A stretch of 64,000 bases of DNA from Streptomyces halstedii (GCA_000720535.1 JOAZ01000031.1:43363-107362); one strand, 5' to 3'; counted from the first letter of the stretch, positions 46,531 to 56,076 are shown. Notes: generated from the sequence alone by a model not told the origin. Made by a program: numbers and translations.

Positions 46531-48291
46531 TTACTTGGTGGAGGTCATCAGCACGAAGTCGTACATACCGAGGTACGCGTTCGTGACCGTGACGTTCGCC
46601 GCCGACTCCGGGCGGTACAGCAGGTTCTTGCGGTAGAAGAGCGGAACGACCGAGGCGTTCTCCATGACCTTCTGGTCGACCTCGCCCCACGTGGCGTTGC
46701 GCTCCGTGGTGTCGACGGTGCCGATGCCCTTGACGATGAGGTCGTTGATGCCCTTGTCGTTGAGCTCCATCAGGTTGGTGCCACCGGACGGCTTGATGGC
46801 CGAGCCGTTGACGATCTGGTCGAGGAAGCCGAAGCCGGTCGGCCAGTCGGCGCCCCAGGCCATCATCATCATGCCCGCGTTGTTCTTGTGGACCCACTCG
46901 GGAACGCCCGCGAAGTCCGTGAAGTACTTGTCGGCCGGGAACTGCTTGATGTCGGCGGTGATGCCGATCGTCTTCAGGCTGTTCTGGAGCTGGGTGGCCG
47001 CGGTGATCTCGTCAGGACGGTCGGAACGGGCCGTCAGCGTGGTCTTGAACCCCTTGGGGTGACCGCACTTGGTCAGGTGCTCCTTCGCCTTGGCGGCGTC
47101 GCCCTTGCTGCCCTCGGTCGGGTAGAGGTCGAACTCCTTGTACCCGGCGACGCTCGGCGGGATGACCGTGCTGGCCGGGTCGCCCTTGACCGAGCCGCCG
47201 ATCGAGTCGACCATGCTCTGCTTGTCGACGGCGTACTGGACGGCCTTGCGGCACTCGACGTTGTCGAACGGCTTCACGTTGACGTTCAGCGCCAGGTACT
47301 GGAGGGCGCCGGCGTACGGGTTGTCCGTCTTCGCCTTCTCGGCGGCCTTGGCCAGGACCTTGGGCTGGGTCTTGGACTGGAGGCCCGTGCCACCGGCGTC
47401 GGCGGTGATCACGTCGTCGAGCAGGTGGTCGTCGACCGTGGTGGCGTTGACGTTGAACTTCAGCTCCACCTTGTCCGGCAGGGCCTTGCGGATCGGGTCG
47501 CTCTTCGCGTCCCACTCCGGGTTGCGGACCAGCGTGGCGCCCTTGCTCTCGTCGTACGCCGAGAACTTGTACGGCCCCGAGGAGACGATCTTCTGGACGT
47601 AGGCGGCGCCCTTGTCGGCCTTCTGCTGGACCGGCGCGGTCTGCGAGAAGGTCGCGAGGTAGTCCATGTCCGCGAACGGCTTGTTCAGCTTGAAGACGAT
47701 CGTGTAGTCGTCCGGCGTCTCGATGGACTTGAGGCCCTCGGGCGACTTGTCCTTGTACGGACCCTTGTACTTGTCGCCGCCTTCGAGGTACGCCTTGAAG
47801 TACGTCGGGCCGTTGGAGAGGGCCTCCGGCGCGAAGTTGGAGCGCTCGATGGCGTACTTGACGTCCTTCGAGGTGACCTCGGTGCCGTCCTCGAACTTCA
47901 CGCCCTTGCGGATCGTGTAGGTCCAGGTCTTGGCGTCCGCGCTGGCCTTGCCGAGGCCGGTCGCCAGGTCCGGGACGAGGTCCAGGCTCGCGTCACCGGC
48001 GGCCGGCTTGAAGGTCACCAGGGTGCGGCCGTACAGGCGGGAGAAGTTCTGCACCCAGCCGTAGTACGTGTTGCCCGGGTCCAGCGAGTCGGGACCGCTG
48101 GAGTGCTCCAGCGAGAGCGTCCCGCCCTTCTTGTCACTGGTGTTGACGATCGACGTCAGACCGGCGTCGGCCTTGACGTTGCCGCCGCCACCGCCGCCCT
48201 TGCTGTCCGAGTCACTGCTGCTGCAGGCGGATGCGCCGAGCGACACCGCCACGGCCACCGCTATGGCCGCCGCTGTCTTTCTGTTCTGCAT
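46531..48291 (-). CDS. Oligopeptide ABC transporter, substrate-binding lipoprotein (DppA/OppA type)
   Basis: A 586-residue solute-binding protein anchored outside the membrane by a lipobox, LGASAC, at residues 18-23, followed by a Ser/Gly linker. The fold shows the family pattern at GPDSLDPGNTYYGWVQNFSR and KGVKFEDGTEVTSKDVKYAI. It lies between the two permease genes, and such a transporter might also deliver signalling peptides. The ligand is not predictable. Confidence 0.95.
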   Translation of the reverse strand: MQNRKTAAAIAVAVAVSLGASACSSSDSDSKGGGGGGNVKADAGLTSIVNTSDKKGGTLSLEHSSGPDSLDPGNTYYGWVQNFSRLYGRTLVTFKPAAGDASLDLVPDLATGLGKASADAKTWTYTIRKGVKFEDGTEVTSKDVKYAIERSNFAPEALSNGPTYFKAYLEGGDKYKGPYKDKSPEGLKSIETPDDYTIVFKLNKPFADMDYLATFSQTAPVQQKADKGAAYVQKIVSSGPYKFSAYDESKGATLVRNPEWDAKSDPIRKALPDKVELKFNVNATTVDDHLLDDVITADAGGTGLQSKTQPKVLAKAAEKAKTDNPYAGALQYLALNVNVKPFDNVECRKAVQYAVDKQSMVDSIGGSVKGDPASTVIPPSVAGYKEFDLYPTEGSKGDAAKAKEHLTKCGHPKGFKTTLTARSDRPDEITAATQLQNSLKTIGITADIKQFPADKYFTDFAGVPEWVHKNNAGMMMMAWGADWPTGFGFLDQIVNGSAIKPSGGTNLMELNDKGINDLIVKGIGTVDTTERNATWGEVDQKVMENASVVPLFYRKNLLYRPESAANVTVTNAYLGMYDFVLMTSTK

Positions 48292-48335
48292 GCTGAGGAA
48301 AGCCCCCTCGTTCGTCCGGTGCGGCATGGCCGCGC

Positions 48336-49328
48336 TTACTTGCCACGAGGGTCGAGTGCGTCGCGCAGCCCGTCCCCCAGCAGATTGAAGGCCAGCACGG
48401 TGACGAAGATCGCCATGCCGGGGATGACCATGAACATCGGGTCCACCTCGTAGAGGTCGACCGCCTGCGTGAGCATGCCGCCCCACGAGGCCTGCGGCGG
48501 CGCGATACCGACGCCGAGGAAGGAGAGGGAGGCCTCGAAGAGGATGTTCGTGGGGATCAGGAGCGTCGCGTAGACGAGGATCGGCGCGATCAGGTTCGGC
48601 AGCAGCTCGCGGAAGAGGATGAACGGGCCGCGCGCGCCCAGCGAGCGGGCCGCCTCGACGAACTCCCGCTCACGCAGCGACAGGGTCTGCGCGCGGACGA
48701 TGCGCCCGATGTAGGGCCAGCTGAAGAAGCCGATCACGAAGATCAGGACCGCGATCCGCAGCGTGAGCCCTTCCATCCCGAAGGCGTTGCCCTGCAGGGA
48801 GGCGGAGATGGAGATCGCGAAGAGCAGCAGGGGGAAGGCGAGGAAGGTGTCCATCATCCGGCTGATGAAGCTGTCGACCCAGCCGCCGTAGAAGCCGGCC
48901 ACGACGCCCATCACCACGCCGATGACGACCGAGAGGAGCGTGGAGCCGACGGCGACGACCAGGGAGACCCAGGAGCCTTCCAGGATGCGGGCGAAGATGT
49001 CACGCCCGGTCTGCGGTTCCACACCGAGGGGGTGCTCCCAGCTGATGCCGCCGAAGTCGCCCTTGGGCGCCAGCATGACGGGGTCGACGAGGCCCTGGTT
49101 GAAGGCGTTCGGGTCGAGGCCGAGGAGCGACTGGATCGGCTTGGACAGCACCGCGGTGAGGATCAGCAGCACGACAACGATGCCACCGGCCATCGCGGCC
49201 TTGTCCCGCTTGAAGCGGGTCCAGGCGATGCGTCCGAGCGAGCGGCCCTCGATCTCCTTGCCGCCCGCGCCTTCCAGCACCGCTTCGGGCCGCGCATCCG
49301 CCCCGGTGGTCTCGATAGGTGCCGTCAT
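48336..49328 (-). CDS. Oligopeptide ABC transporter, permease (DppC/OppC type)
   Basis: A 330-residue permease. It has an N-terminal cytoplasmic segment, helix 1 (AMAGGIVVVLLILTAVLSKP), a periplasmic loop and a five-helix core with the EAA loop EREFVEAARSLGARGPFILF. The C-terminal FEASLSFLGVGIAPPQASWG is typical of OppC. It is the first gene of the operon here (C-A-B-D-F order), with the promoter presumably in the 370 bp upstream. Confidence 0.94.
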   Translation of the reverse strand: MTAPIETTGADARPEAVLEGAGGKEIEGRSLGRIAWTRFKRDKAAMAGGIVVVLLILTAVLSKPIQSLLGLDPNAFNQGLVDPVMLAPKGDFGGISWEHPLGVEPQTGRDIFARILEGSWVSLVVAVGSTLLSVVIGVVMGVVAGFYGGWVDSFISRMMDTFLAFPLLLFAISISASLQGNAFGMEGLTLRIAVLIFVIGFFSWPYIGRIVRAQTLSLREREFVEAARSLGARGPFILFRELLPNLIAPILVYATLLIPTNILFEASLSFLGVGIAPPQASWGGMLTQAVDLYEVDPMFMVIPGMAIFVTVLAFNLLGDGLRDALDPRGK

Positions 49329-49697
49329 CGCGCTGGAGACCCCTCTCGGCCGACGGTTGGCCGGCCCATGACCGCCGCTGTAGCGGCTCGTACACAACAC
49401 ATGTCACTGATGGTGGTCCAACACTGAACAACCCCTGTTTGAAAGAGGCATGAGTCGGGCAGGGACCACCTGCTGTGGTGGAGTCTTCAGCTTCCGCGCG
49501 ATCACCCGCCAGACCCCACGGGGAATGTTTGCTCAAACGTGATGCGGTCAGTGGGTTTCCGTTATCCGGACAACGGGTCTTGCTGAGCGGACCTCTCGGC
49601 CACTAATCCACGATTACGGACATGTAGGCCAACTCACCAGAATGAGTGGACAATTGACCGCATGCCGCGCGGTCGGCGCGTGCCCTCCGCCGACCGC
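49329..49697. other. Non-coding region between the oligopeptide operon and the first sseB-like gene
   Basis: 369 bp with no credible gene. Visible elements are a 14-bp near-palindrome with one mismatched pair, GTTATCCGGACAAC at 49561-49574, and a short ACCAC/GTGGT inverted pair near 49464-49478. The stretch is noticeably richer in A and T than its flanks and should hold the operon promoter. I could not fix a -35/-10 pair. Confidence 0.5.
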
Positions 49698-50492
49698 TCA
49701 GTACGTACGGGGCGGCGGGTAGCCGTAGCCGGGCGCCGCCACCGGGGGCGGCCCGGCGGGGGCGGCGTGCGCCTCGCGGGCGTAGAACGGCCGGGCGTTG
49801 GCGCGCAGCCACAGGGCGACCGGGTCGTACTCGTCGGACATCGAGACCGTGGAGACGGGCAGCCCGTCGGGGACCACGCCGACCGACTGCCGCATCATGG
49901 CGCGGGCCGCGTCGACGGAAGGGCGGCCCGTGTCGTAGAGGTCCAGCCCGATGGCGAGGTAGGGGACGCCGAGGGCGGGCTGCACCCAGGCGCGGCGCAG
50001 GGAGCGGATCGCCGGGGTGCGGTGGGCGTTCTGCGCCAACAGGGCGTAGAACTGCGGGAGTTCGATGGCGGGCTCGGTGAGCCGCAGCGGGCCCGCCGGC
50101 ATCCGGTCGAGGCCGGTGGCGATGCGGCGGAGGTCCAGCCAGGGAATGCCCACCCCGCCGCCGGGGGCGTGCGGGTTGAGCCAGATCCCCCAGCGGTCGG
50201 GGAACAGCGCGCGGGCGATGTCGCGGCCGGTGATCAGCTCGTGCGCCCTGTTCCATCCGCTGGCCGAGAGCTCCTGGGCGGAGGTCACGCACGGGGCGTA
50301 ACCCAGGCCGCCCACCTCCATGTTGCCGTACTGGGCGTCGGGTGAACCGGCCGTGCCGTGCCAGAGGAGCATCCAGACCCGGCCGTCCGCCAGCGCCCCC
50401 AGCAGCGCCTCGTACGCGTCGAGACGCCCGGGGGTCACTTGGCGCAGCATGTGCTCGACCTGTCCGGCCGCCGCCGTGCCTGACGCACTCAC
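49698..50492 (-). CDS. SseB-like protein (enhanced serine sensitivity family), first copy
   Basis: A 264-residue protein with the SseB N-terminal domain (RVWMLLWHGTAG, YAPCVTSAQELSASGWNR) and C-terminal domain (WVQPALGVPYLAIGLDLYDT, DPVALWLRANARPFYAREAH), ending in a Pro/Gly/Tyr-rich tail. In E. coli, SseB overexpression alters serine sensitivity; the biochemical role is unknown. Its location near the glycine cleavage, glyA and sdaA genes fits that phenotype. Confidence 0.82.
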   Translation of the reverse strand: MSASGTAAAGQVEHMLRQVTPGRLDAYEALLGALADGRVWMLLWHGTAGSPDAQYGNMEVGGLGYAPCVTSAQELSASGWNRAHELITGRDIARALFPDRWGIWLNPHAPGGGVGIPWLDLRRIATGLDRMPAGPLRLTEPAIELPQFYALLAQNAHRTPAIRSLRRAWVQPALGVPYLAIGLDLYDTGRPSVDAARAMMRQSVGVVPDGLPVSTVSMSDEYDPVALWLRANARPFYAREAHAAPAGPPPVAAPGYGYPPPRTY

Positions 50493-50530
50493 CCTGGGTC
50501 CCGCCCCTCGTCGATCGCTCTACGGCCGTC

Positions 50531-50590
50531 GGCCTGTCTCACGCTGCTGGCCTGTCTCACGCTGCCGTGGGCCTGCCTCACGGTGCTGTG
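50531..50590. repeat. Imperfect tandem repeat between the two sseB-like genes
   Basis: Three tandem copies of GGCCTGTCTCACGCTGC-type sequence start at 50531, 50549 and 50570, with lengths of 18, 21 and 21 bp. They lie in the 206-bp gap upstream of the first sseB-like gene. Confidence 0.8.
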
Positions 50591-50698
50591 GTGTCGCTCC
50601 GGGCACACGGGGCGACCTCCTCATCCAACCAGCTTATGCGCCGCCCCTGACACCGTCTTGACGCCACGGGGCGGCGCCTGAGCCGCTTCCACGAGCCG

Positions 50699-51478
50699 TC
50701 AGTACTCCTCGCGCCGGTAGAACGGCCGCACCTTCTCCAGCATCCAGTCGCCGACCGGGTCCTGGGCCACGTCGAGCAGGACGAGGTTGACCGGCCAGGG
50801 CACCGGGATCCGGCCGAGCGCGCGGCCCAGCGCCTCCATGGGGGCGCTCTGCCCGGCGTCGTCCCACGTGGCCGGCTCGGCACCGGCGGACTCGACGCCG
50901 ACGAAGAGGACCGGATCGCCGCCCTCGATGCTGGCCAGCGTCCGGCGGGCGGTGCCCACCACCCCGCTCGCGTGGAATTCGGCGGCCACCGCGGAGAGGA
51001 AGTCGACGGGGTCCTGTTTCCAGTCCGGTTCGTAGAGCCGGACCCTGCCGCCGCCGGCGGGGCCGTCCAGCGCGGTGCGGCCGGCCCGGCACAGTTCGGC
51101 GACGGCGGGCGGCGGCAGCGGCATGCCGACCGCGCCGCCCGGGTTGACCGCGAGGCCGAGCTGCGGGGGGAGCCCCCGGGCCAGGTCGCGGGCGGGCGCG
51201 ACGGCGAAGGGGAGGGCGGGTCCGGCGCAGTGGCGGAACTGCGCCTCGGAGCTGAACACGGGGACGTACGCGGCACCGCCGATCTCGACGGTCGGCAGGT
51301 CCAGGTCGGGGCTCTCGGGTCCGCCGCCGTTCGGCAGGGGCACCCAGACCGGGCTGCGGCCGAGCACCTCGACGAGCCGTCCGCCGGCGTCGGGCACCCC
51401 CACCGACGCGGTGAGGACTTCTTCGAGCTCGTTGGCCGGCCATCCCTGCTGGGGATGCGCCTGTGCCGGAATGTCCAC
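50699..51478 (-). CDS. SseB-like protein (enhanced serine sensitivity family), second copy
   Basis: A 259-residue paralogue of the gene just downstream. The SseB N-terminal domain is clear (GRSPVWVPLPNGGG, AAYVPVFSSEAQFRHCAG, GLAVNPGGAVGMPLPPPAV), and the C-terminal half ends PVGDWMLEKVRPFYRREEY, parallel to the first copy. The two are tandem duplicates that have diverged widely. The start is ATG 51478. They may act together, but nothing indicates with what. Confidence 0.82.
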   Translation of the reverse strand: MDIPAQAHPQQGWPANELEEVLTASVGVPDAGGRLVEVLGRSPVWVPLPNGGGPESPDLDLPTVEIGGAAYVPVFSSEAQFRHCAGPALPFAVAPARDLARGLPPQLGLAVNPGGAVGMPLPPPAVAELCRAGRTALDGPAGGGRVRLYEPDWKQDPVDFLSAVAAEFHASGVVGTARRTLASIEGGDPVLFVGVESAGAEPATWDDAGQSAPMEALGRALGRIPVPWPVNLVLLDVAQDPVGDWMLEKVRPFYRREEY

Positions 51479-51829
51479 GGTGTCTCAGTCCCTCTCTCGC
51501 CATGCTCTGCGGCAGAAACCATAGACCGACACCGGGCCGGGGGGCAGTGACGCGGTCCCGGGCCGCTTCCACGACCCGGTCGCGTCCAGATTCCGGACAC
51601 CCGGAAGGCGCCGCTCCGGGTGTGCTTCCGCGAATCGCGTCCACGGCCACGCGTACGGCGGAGCCCGCGCGGGGCGGCCGCGTGCGCCCTGTGCGCGGCG
51701 CGCGCGGGCGCACGAAAGTGCGAAGGCGCGCCGGGCGACGGTGGCTCGGAACGGCCCCGCGGCCCACCCGGCCGGGAGCCCGCGCCCCGCCCCAACGGCG
51801 AACCCGCCTGCCCGGCCGCGGAGCGTGCC
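51479..51829. other. Non-coding GC-rich region
   Basis: 351 bp without a supported gene. The one clear structure is a 9-bp hairpin, ACACCCGGA/TCCGGGTGT, with a 9-nt loop at 51597-51623. The rest is alternating C/G runs. Confidence 0.5.
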
Positions 51830-52522
51830 CTACCCGGCCGTGAAGGAGATCCGTACGATCGCCCCGGCCGCCTCCCGGTCCAGGAGCACGGCGGAGGCGC
51901 AGCCCGGCGGCAGCCGCCCCGCGCCGGTGACGCCCAGCAGCCGCCCCACCGCGCGCCGGTGCCGGGCGAACGCGTAGGCGGAGACCCCGCGGCCGCGCTG
52001 CCGCTGCCCCTGCCGGGCCACCCGCGGTGTGACGTCGAGCAGCACCAGGTGCAGGAGGTGTCCGCGCCGGCGGGCGTCCCGGGCCAGCCAGCGCCGCACC
52101 CAGGTCTGTGTGCCGCAGTCGTGCACGACGACGGATCCGCCCGCGCGCAGCGCCCGCCACAGCCCGAGGTAGTGGGCCACGCGCACCAGGGGGCGGTAGA
52201 GGGAGTACGGCACCGAGCGGGGCAGCGAGCCGGCCCAGCGGTCCCGGGTGTCCTGCGAATCCACGGCGTGCTCCGCGGCCGTGCGCCGGATCAGCGTGGA
52301 CTTGCCGCCGCCCGGCAGCCCGGAGACCACCACGACGTCGCCCGGGGGGTAGTCCAGCGCCCTCGGCCCCGACCCGGCGCCCCGCCGCAGGTCACGCACG
52401 GGCGGGGTGGGCGGGCGGAAGGTCTCCCGGGAGGGCGCGCCCGGCTGCGCGGGCATCGCGTCGTGCGTCGCGCCGGGCACCCCCGGATCGTTCGCGGTCG
52501 CCGCGTGTGGCTGCAACGTCAT
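51830..52522 (-). CDS. P-loop ATPase/kinase of the zeta-toxin-like AAA_33 type
   Basis: A 230-residue protein. After a Pro-rich 55-residue N-terminus comes the Walker A VVVVSGLPGGGKSTLIRRTA, then DSQDTRDRW in the substrate-binding position, VVHDCGTQTWVRRWLARDAR as the probable Walker B and lid region, and LLHLVLLDVTPRVARQGQRQ. This is the layout of small-molecule or polynucleotide kinases of the AAA_33 group. The substrate is unknown. ATG 52522 is preceded by GGGGGA. It is transcribed away from the glycine riboswitch. Confidence 0.82.
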   Translation of the reverse strand: MTLQPHAATANDPGVPGATHDAMPAQPGAPSRETFRPPTPPVRDLRRGAGSGPRALDYPPGDVVVVSGLPGGGKSTLIRRTAAEHAVDSQDTRDRWAGSLPRSVPYSLYRPLVRVAHYLGLWRALRAGGSVVVHDCGTQTWVRRWLARDARRRGHLLHLVLLDVTPRVARQGQRQRGRGVSAYAFARHRRAVGRLLGVTGAGRLPPGCASAVLLDREAAGAIVRISFTAG

Positions 52523-52716
52523 GGCCGTCCCCCTGCGCTCGTCGCCCCACCGGACCTGCCCCAGAAGTGTAAAGAAAAGGTAATGCGACACAACCGCGCC
52601 GGGCCGCACGTGTCGTCCGGGAAGCCCGTCATGAAGCCGTTCACGCGCTCGCGGGCCCACTCTCCCGCACGGCATGCGATGATGGCCCCGCCAATTGCAT
52701 ACCGGCCGTTTGAATC

Positions 52717-52910
52717 CGCGCGGGAGAGTCCCGGTCACTGCGCACCGGGCGCCGAAGGAGCAAGTTCCTCCCTTGAATCTCTCAGGCCCCGTACCGCGCG
52801 GATGAGGCAGATCTGAAAAGCGGGCCGCTTCGCGGCTCCACCCAAGGTGCAAGCCGACCCCGTTCAGGGGCTTTCGGCGAACCTCTCAGGTTCCGATGAC
52901 AGATGGGGAG
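52717..52910 (+). promoter_or_regulatory. Tandem glycine riboswitch upstream of gcvT
   Basis: Two adjacent aptamers can be read. The first has GGGAGAG, GCCGAAGGAGCAAG and GAATCTCTCAGGC; the second has CTGAAAAGCGG, CCCAAGGTGCAAGC and GCGAACCTCTCAGG, ending CAGATGGGGA 38 bp before the gcvT ATG. These are the conserved blocks of the gcvT-type glycine riboswitch. Glycine binding is expected to switch on the cleavage system genes. Confidence 0.95.
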
Positions 52911-52947
52911 GGTTCGTCCTCTGCCGTCATGCCCTGGAGCCGTATCC

Positions 52948-54069
52948 ATGAGCACTGCCCCCCGTCTCACTCCTCTCGACGCGACGCACCGTTCCCTCGG
53001 CGCGACCATGACCGACTTCGCGGGCTGGGACATGCCGCTGCGGTACGCCAGTGAGCGCGACGAGCACAACGCCGTCCGCACCCGGGCCGGGCTGTTCGAC
53101 CTGTCCCACATGGGCGAGATCGCCGTCACCGGACCGCAGGCCGCCGCCTTCCTGAGCTACGCGCTGGTCGGCAACATCGCCACCGTCGGCACCGGCCGGG
53201 CCCGCTACACCATGATCGTCGCCGAGGACGGCGGGATCCTGGACGACCTGATCGTCTACCGCCTCGGCGAGAACACGTACATGGTCGTCGCCAACGCGGG
53301 CAACGCCCAGGTGGTCCTGGACGCCCTGACCGAGCGCGTCGGGGGCTTCGACGCCGAGGTGCGCGACGACCGGGACGCCTACGCGCTGCTCGCCGTCCAG
53401 GGCCCCGAGTCCTCCGCCGTCCTGAAGGCGGTCACCGACGCCGACCTGGACGGGCTGAAGTACTACGCGGGTCTGCCGGGCACCGTCGCCGGGGTCCCCG
53501 CGCTCATCGCCCGTACCGGTTACACCGGCGAGGACGGCTTCGAGCTCTTCGTCGCGCCCGAGCACGCCGAGGGGCTGTGGAAGGCGCTCACCGAGGCCGG
53601 CGCGCCCCACGGGCTCGTCCCGTGCGGCCTGTCCTGCCGCGACACGCTGCGCCTGGAGGCGGGCATGCCGCTGTACGGGCACGAGCTGACCTCCGCGCTG
53701 ACCCCGTTCGACGCGGGCTTCGGCCGGGTGGTGAAGTTCGAGAAGGAGGGGGACTTCGTGGGCCGCGAGGCGCTGCGGGCGGCCGCCGACCGCGCCGGGA
53801 CCACTCCGCCGCGCAAGCTCGTCGGCCTGGTCGCCCGGGGCCGCCGGGTGCCCCGGGCCGGTTTCCCCGTCGTCGCGGGCGCCGGTGGCCAGGTCGTCGG
53901 CGAGGTCACCTCCGGCGCCCCGTCGCCCACCCTGGGCAAGCCGATCGCCATGGCCTACGTCGACCCGGCGTACGCGGAGCCCGGCACCGAGGGCGTCGCC
54001 GTGGACATCCGTGGCACCCACGAGCCGTACGAGGTCGTCGCGCTGCCGTTCTACAAGCGCGAGAAGTGA
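52948..54069 (+). CDS. gcvT: Glycine cleavage system T protein (aminomethyltransferase)
   Basis: Transfers the methylene group from H-protein-bound aminomethyl to tetrahydrofolate, releasing ammonia. The 373 residues show the T-protein opening MTDFAGWDMPLRYASERDEH, the folate-region Asp in RAGLFDLSHMGEI, and GYTGEDGFELFVAPEHAEGL. ATG 52948 is chosen because it follows the riboswitch; the frame extends back to 52903 inside the aptamer. gcvH and glyA follow; the P protein is not in this window. Confidence 0.97.
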   Translation: MSTAPRLTPLDATHRSLGATMTDFAGWDMPLRYASERDEHNAVRTRAGLFDLSHMGEIAVTGPQAAAFLSYALVGNIATVGTGRARYTMIVAEDGGILDDLIVYRLGENTYMVVANAGNAQVVLDALTERVGGFDAEVRDDRDAYALLAVQGPESSAVLKAVTDADLDGLKYYAGLPGTVAGVPALIARTGYTGEDGFELFVAPEHAEGLWKALTEAGAPHGLVPCGLSCRDTLRLEAGMPLYGHELTSALTPFDAGFGRVVKFEKEGDFVGREALRAAADRAGTTPPRKLVGLVARGRRVPRAGFPVVAGAGGQVVGEVTSGAPSPTLGKPIAMAYVDPAYAEPGTEGVAVDIRGTHEPYEVVALPFYKREK

Positions 54070-54105
54070 CACCGGGCGCGGCGCGCTCCGGACCGGCCGC
54101 GCCCC

Positions 54106-54200
54106 CACGGACATGACCGCACCCCACGGACGTGACCACATCCGCACGGACATGACCACGCTCGCACGGATGCGACCACACCCGCACGAACGTGACGCGG
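54106..54200. repeat. 20-bp periodic repeat between gcvT and gcvH
   Basis: The motif CACGGACATGACCAC recurs with variation at 54106, 54125, 54145, 54165 and 54185, spacing 19, 20, 20 and 20 bp. That is nearly two DNA turns, so all copies face one side of the helix. Confidence 0.85.
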
Positions 54201-54264
54201 TCCCGTCTCACACCGCAAGACCACCGTTCACCAGCACTCCCCCGCGTACAGGAGAATTCAGACC

Positions 54265-54642
54265 ATGAGCAACCCCCAGCAGCTGCGGTACAGCAAGGAG
54301 CACGAGTGGCTGTCGGCCCTCGACGACGGCGTCGCCACGATCGGCATCACCGAGTACGCGGCCAACGCGCTCGGTGACGTCGTCTACGCCCAGCTCCCTG
54401 AGGTCGGCGACACGGTCACCGCGGGCGAGACCTGCGGCGAGCTGGAGTCGACCAAGTCGGTCAGCGACCTGTACTCGCCGGTGACCGGCGAGGTCACCGC
54501 GGCGAACCAGGACGTCGTGGACGACCCGTCGCTGGTGAACACCGCCCCCTTCGAGGGCGGCTGGCTGTTCAAGGTGCGCGTCGCCCAGGAGCCGGACGAC
54601 CTTCTCTCCGCCGACGCGTACACCGAGTTCTCCGGCAACTAA
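54265..54642 (+). CDS. gcvH: Glycine cleavage system H protein
   Basis: The 125-residue lipoyl carrier of the glycine cleavage complex. The lipoylated Lys lies in [20 protein letters not shown]. The start is ATG 54265, with AGGAG upstream. It follows gcvT after 195 bp that hold a periodic repeat array, and glyA follows after 20 bp. Confidence 0.97.
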   Translation: MSNPQQLRYSKEHEWLSALDDGVATIGITEYAANALGDVVYAQLPEVGDTVTAGETCGELESTKSVSDLYSPVTGEVTAANQDVVDDPSLVNTAPFEGGWLFKVRVAQEPDDLLSADAYTEFSGN

Positions 54643-54662
54643 AGACCCTTAGGGACCATCTG

Positions 54663-55922
54663 ATGTCGCTTCTCAATTCCTCACTCCACGAGCTGGACCC
54701 GGACGTCGCCACCGCCGTCGACGCCGAGCTCCACCGCCAGCAGTCCACCCTTGAGATGATCGCCTCGGAGAACTTCGCCCCGGTCGCGGTCATGGAGGCC
54801 CAGGGCTCCGTTCTCACCAACAAGTACGCCGAGGGCTACCCGGGCCGTCGCTACTACGGCGGCTGCGAGCACGTCGACGTGATCGAGCAGATCGCGATCG
54901 ACCGGGTCAAGGCGCTCTTCGGCGCCGAGGCGGCGAACGTACAGCCGCACTCGGGCGCCCAGGCGAACGCGGCGGCGATGTTCGCACTGCTGAAGCCGGG
55001 CGACACGATCATGGGCCTGAACCTGGCCCACGGCGGTCACCTGACCCACGGCATGAAGATCAACTTCTCCGGCAAGCTGTACAACGTGGTCCCGTACCAC
55101 GTCGACGACACCGGCGTCGTGGACATGGCCGAGGTCGAGCGCCTGGCCAAGGAGACCAAGCCGCGGCTCATCGTGGCCGGCTGGTCCGCCTACCCCCGTC
55201 AGCTCGACTTCGCCGCCTTCCGCCGTATCGCGGACGAGGTCGGCGCGTACCTGATGGTGGACATGGCGCACTTCGCGGGCCTGGTCGCCGCGGGTCTGCA
55301 CCCGAACCCGGTGCCGCACGCCCACGTCGTCACGACCACCACGCACAAGACGCTGGGCGGTCCGCGCGGCGGTGTCATCCTGTCGACGCAGGAGCTCGCC
55401 AAGAAGATCAACTCCGCGGTCTTCCCCGGTCAGCAGGGCGGCCCGCTGGAGCACGTGATCGCGGCCAAGGCCGTCTCGTTCAAGGTCGCGGCGACCGACG
55501 AGTTCAAGGAGCGCCAGCAGCGCACGCTGGACGGCGCCCGTATCCTCGCCGAGCGCCTGGTCCAGGCGGACGTCACCGAGGCCGGTGTCTCCGTCCTCTC
55601 CGGCGGTACGGACGTGCACCTGGTCCTCGTCGACCTGCGCGACTCCGAGCTGGACGGCCAGCAGGCCGAGGACCGGCTCCACGAGCTCGGCATCACGGTC
55701 AACCGGAACGCCGTCCCGAACGACCCGCGGCCCCCGATGGTCACCTCGGGTCTGCGGATCGGTACGCCGGCCCTGGCCACCCGTGGCTTCGGCACCGAGG
55801 AGTTCACCGAGGTCGCCGAGATCATCGCCGCCGCGCTGAAGCCCGCGTACGACGCCGAGGGCCTCAAGGCCCGGGTGGCGGCGCTGGCCGGCCGGTTCCC
55901 GCTGTACCCCGGCCTCGCGTAG
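54663..55922 (+). CDS. glyA: Serine hydroxymethyltransferase
   Basis: A PLP enzyme interconverting serine and glycine with tetrahydrofolate. The 419 residues include [34 protein letters not shown], and the PLP lysine in [19 protein letters not shown]. It begins 20 bp after gcvH and probably shares its riboswitch-controlled message, so glycine excess would push carbon to serine. The 22-bp terminator immediately follows. Confidence 0.98.
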   Translation: MSLLNSSLHELDPDVATAVDAELHRQQSTLEMIASENFAPVAVMEAQGSVLTNKYAEGYPGRRYYGGCEHVDVIEQIAIDRVKALFGAEAANVQPHSGAQANAAAMFALLKPGDTIMGLNLAHGGHLTHGMKINFSGKLYNVVPYHVDDTGVVDMAEVERLAKETKPRLIVAGWSAYPRQLDFAAFRRIADEVGAYLMVDMAHFAGLVAAGLHPNPVPHAHVVTTTTHKTLGGPRGGVILSTQELAKKINSAVFPGQQGGPLEHVIAAKAVSFKVAATDEFKERQQRTLDGARILAERLVQADVTEAGVSVLSGGTDVHLVLVDLRDSELDGQQAEDRLHELGITVNRNAVPNDPRPPMVTSGLRIGTPALATRGFGTEEFTEVAEIIAAALKPAYDAEGLKARVAALAGRFPLYPGLA

Positions 55923-55943
55923 GTCATCCGCAGTTTGCACGAC

Positions 55944-55991
55944 CGGTGGGGGCACCGCGCACACTGAACAGTGTGCGCGGTGCCCCCACCG
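55944..55991 (+). terminator. Very long perfect hairpin terminator between glyA and sdaA
   Basis: A perfect 22-bp stem (55944-55965 with 55970-55991) closes a 4-nt GAAC loop, 21 bp after the glyA stop. It has no T tract. It should end the gcvT-gcvH-glyA message and insulate sdaA. Confidence 0.88.
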
Positions 55992-56076
55992 CTGCCCCGC
56001 GCTCTGCGGGCCCACCCGGCCCGCCCCGCACCACCCGGCAGACAACGGCGTCTACCAACCCCTTTAGGAGTTTCCC

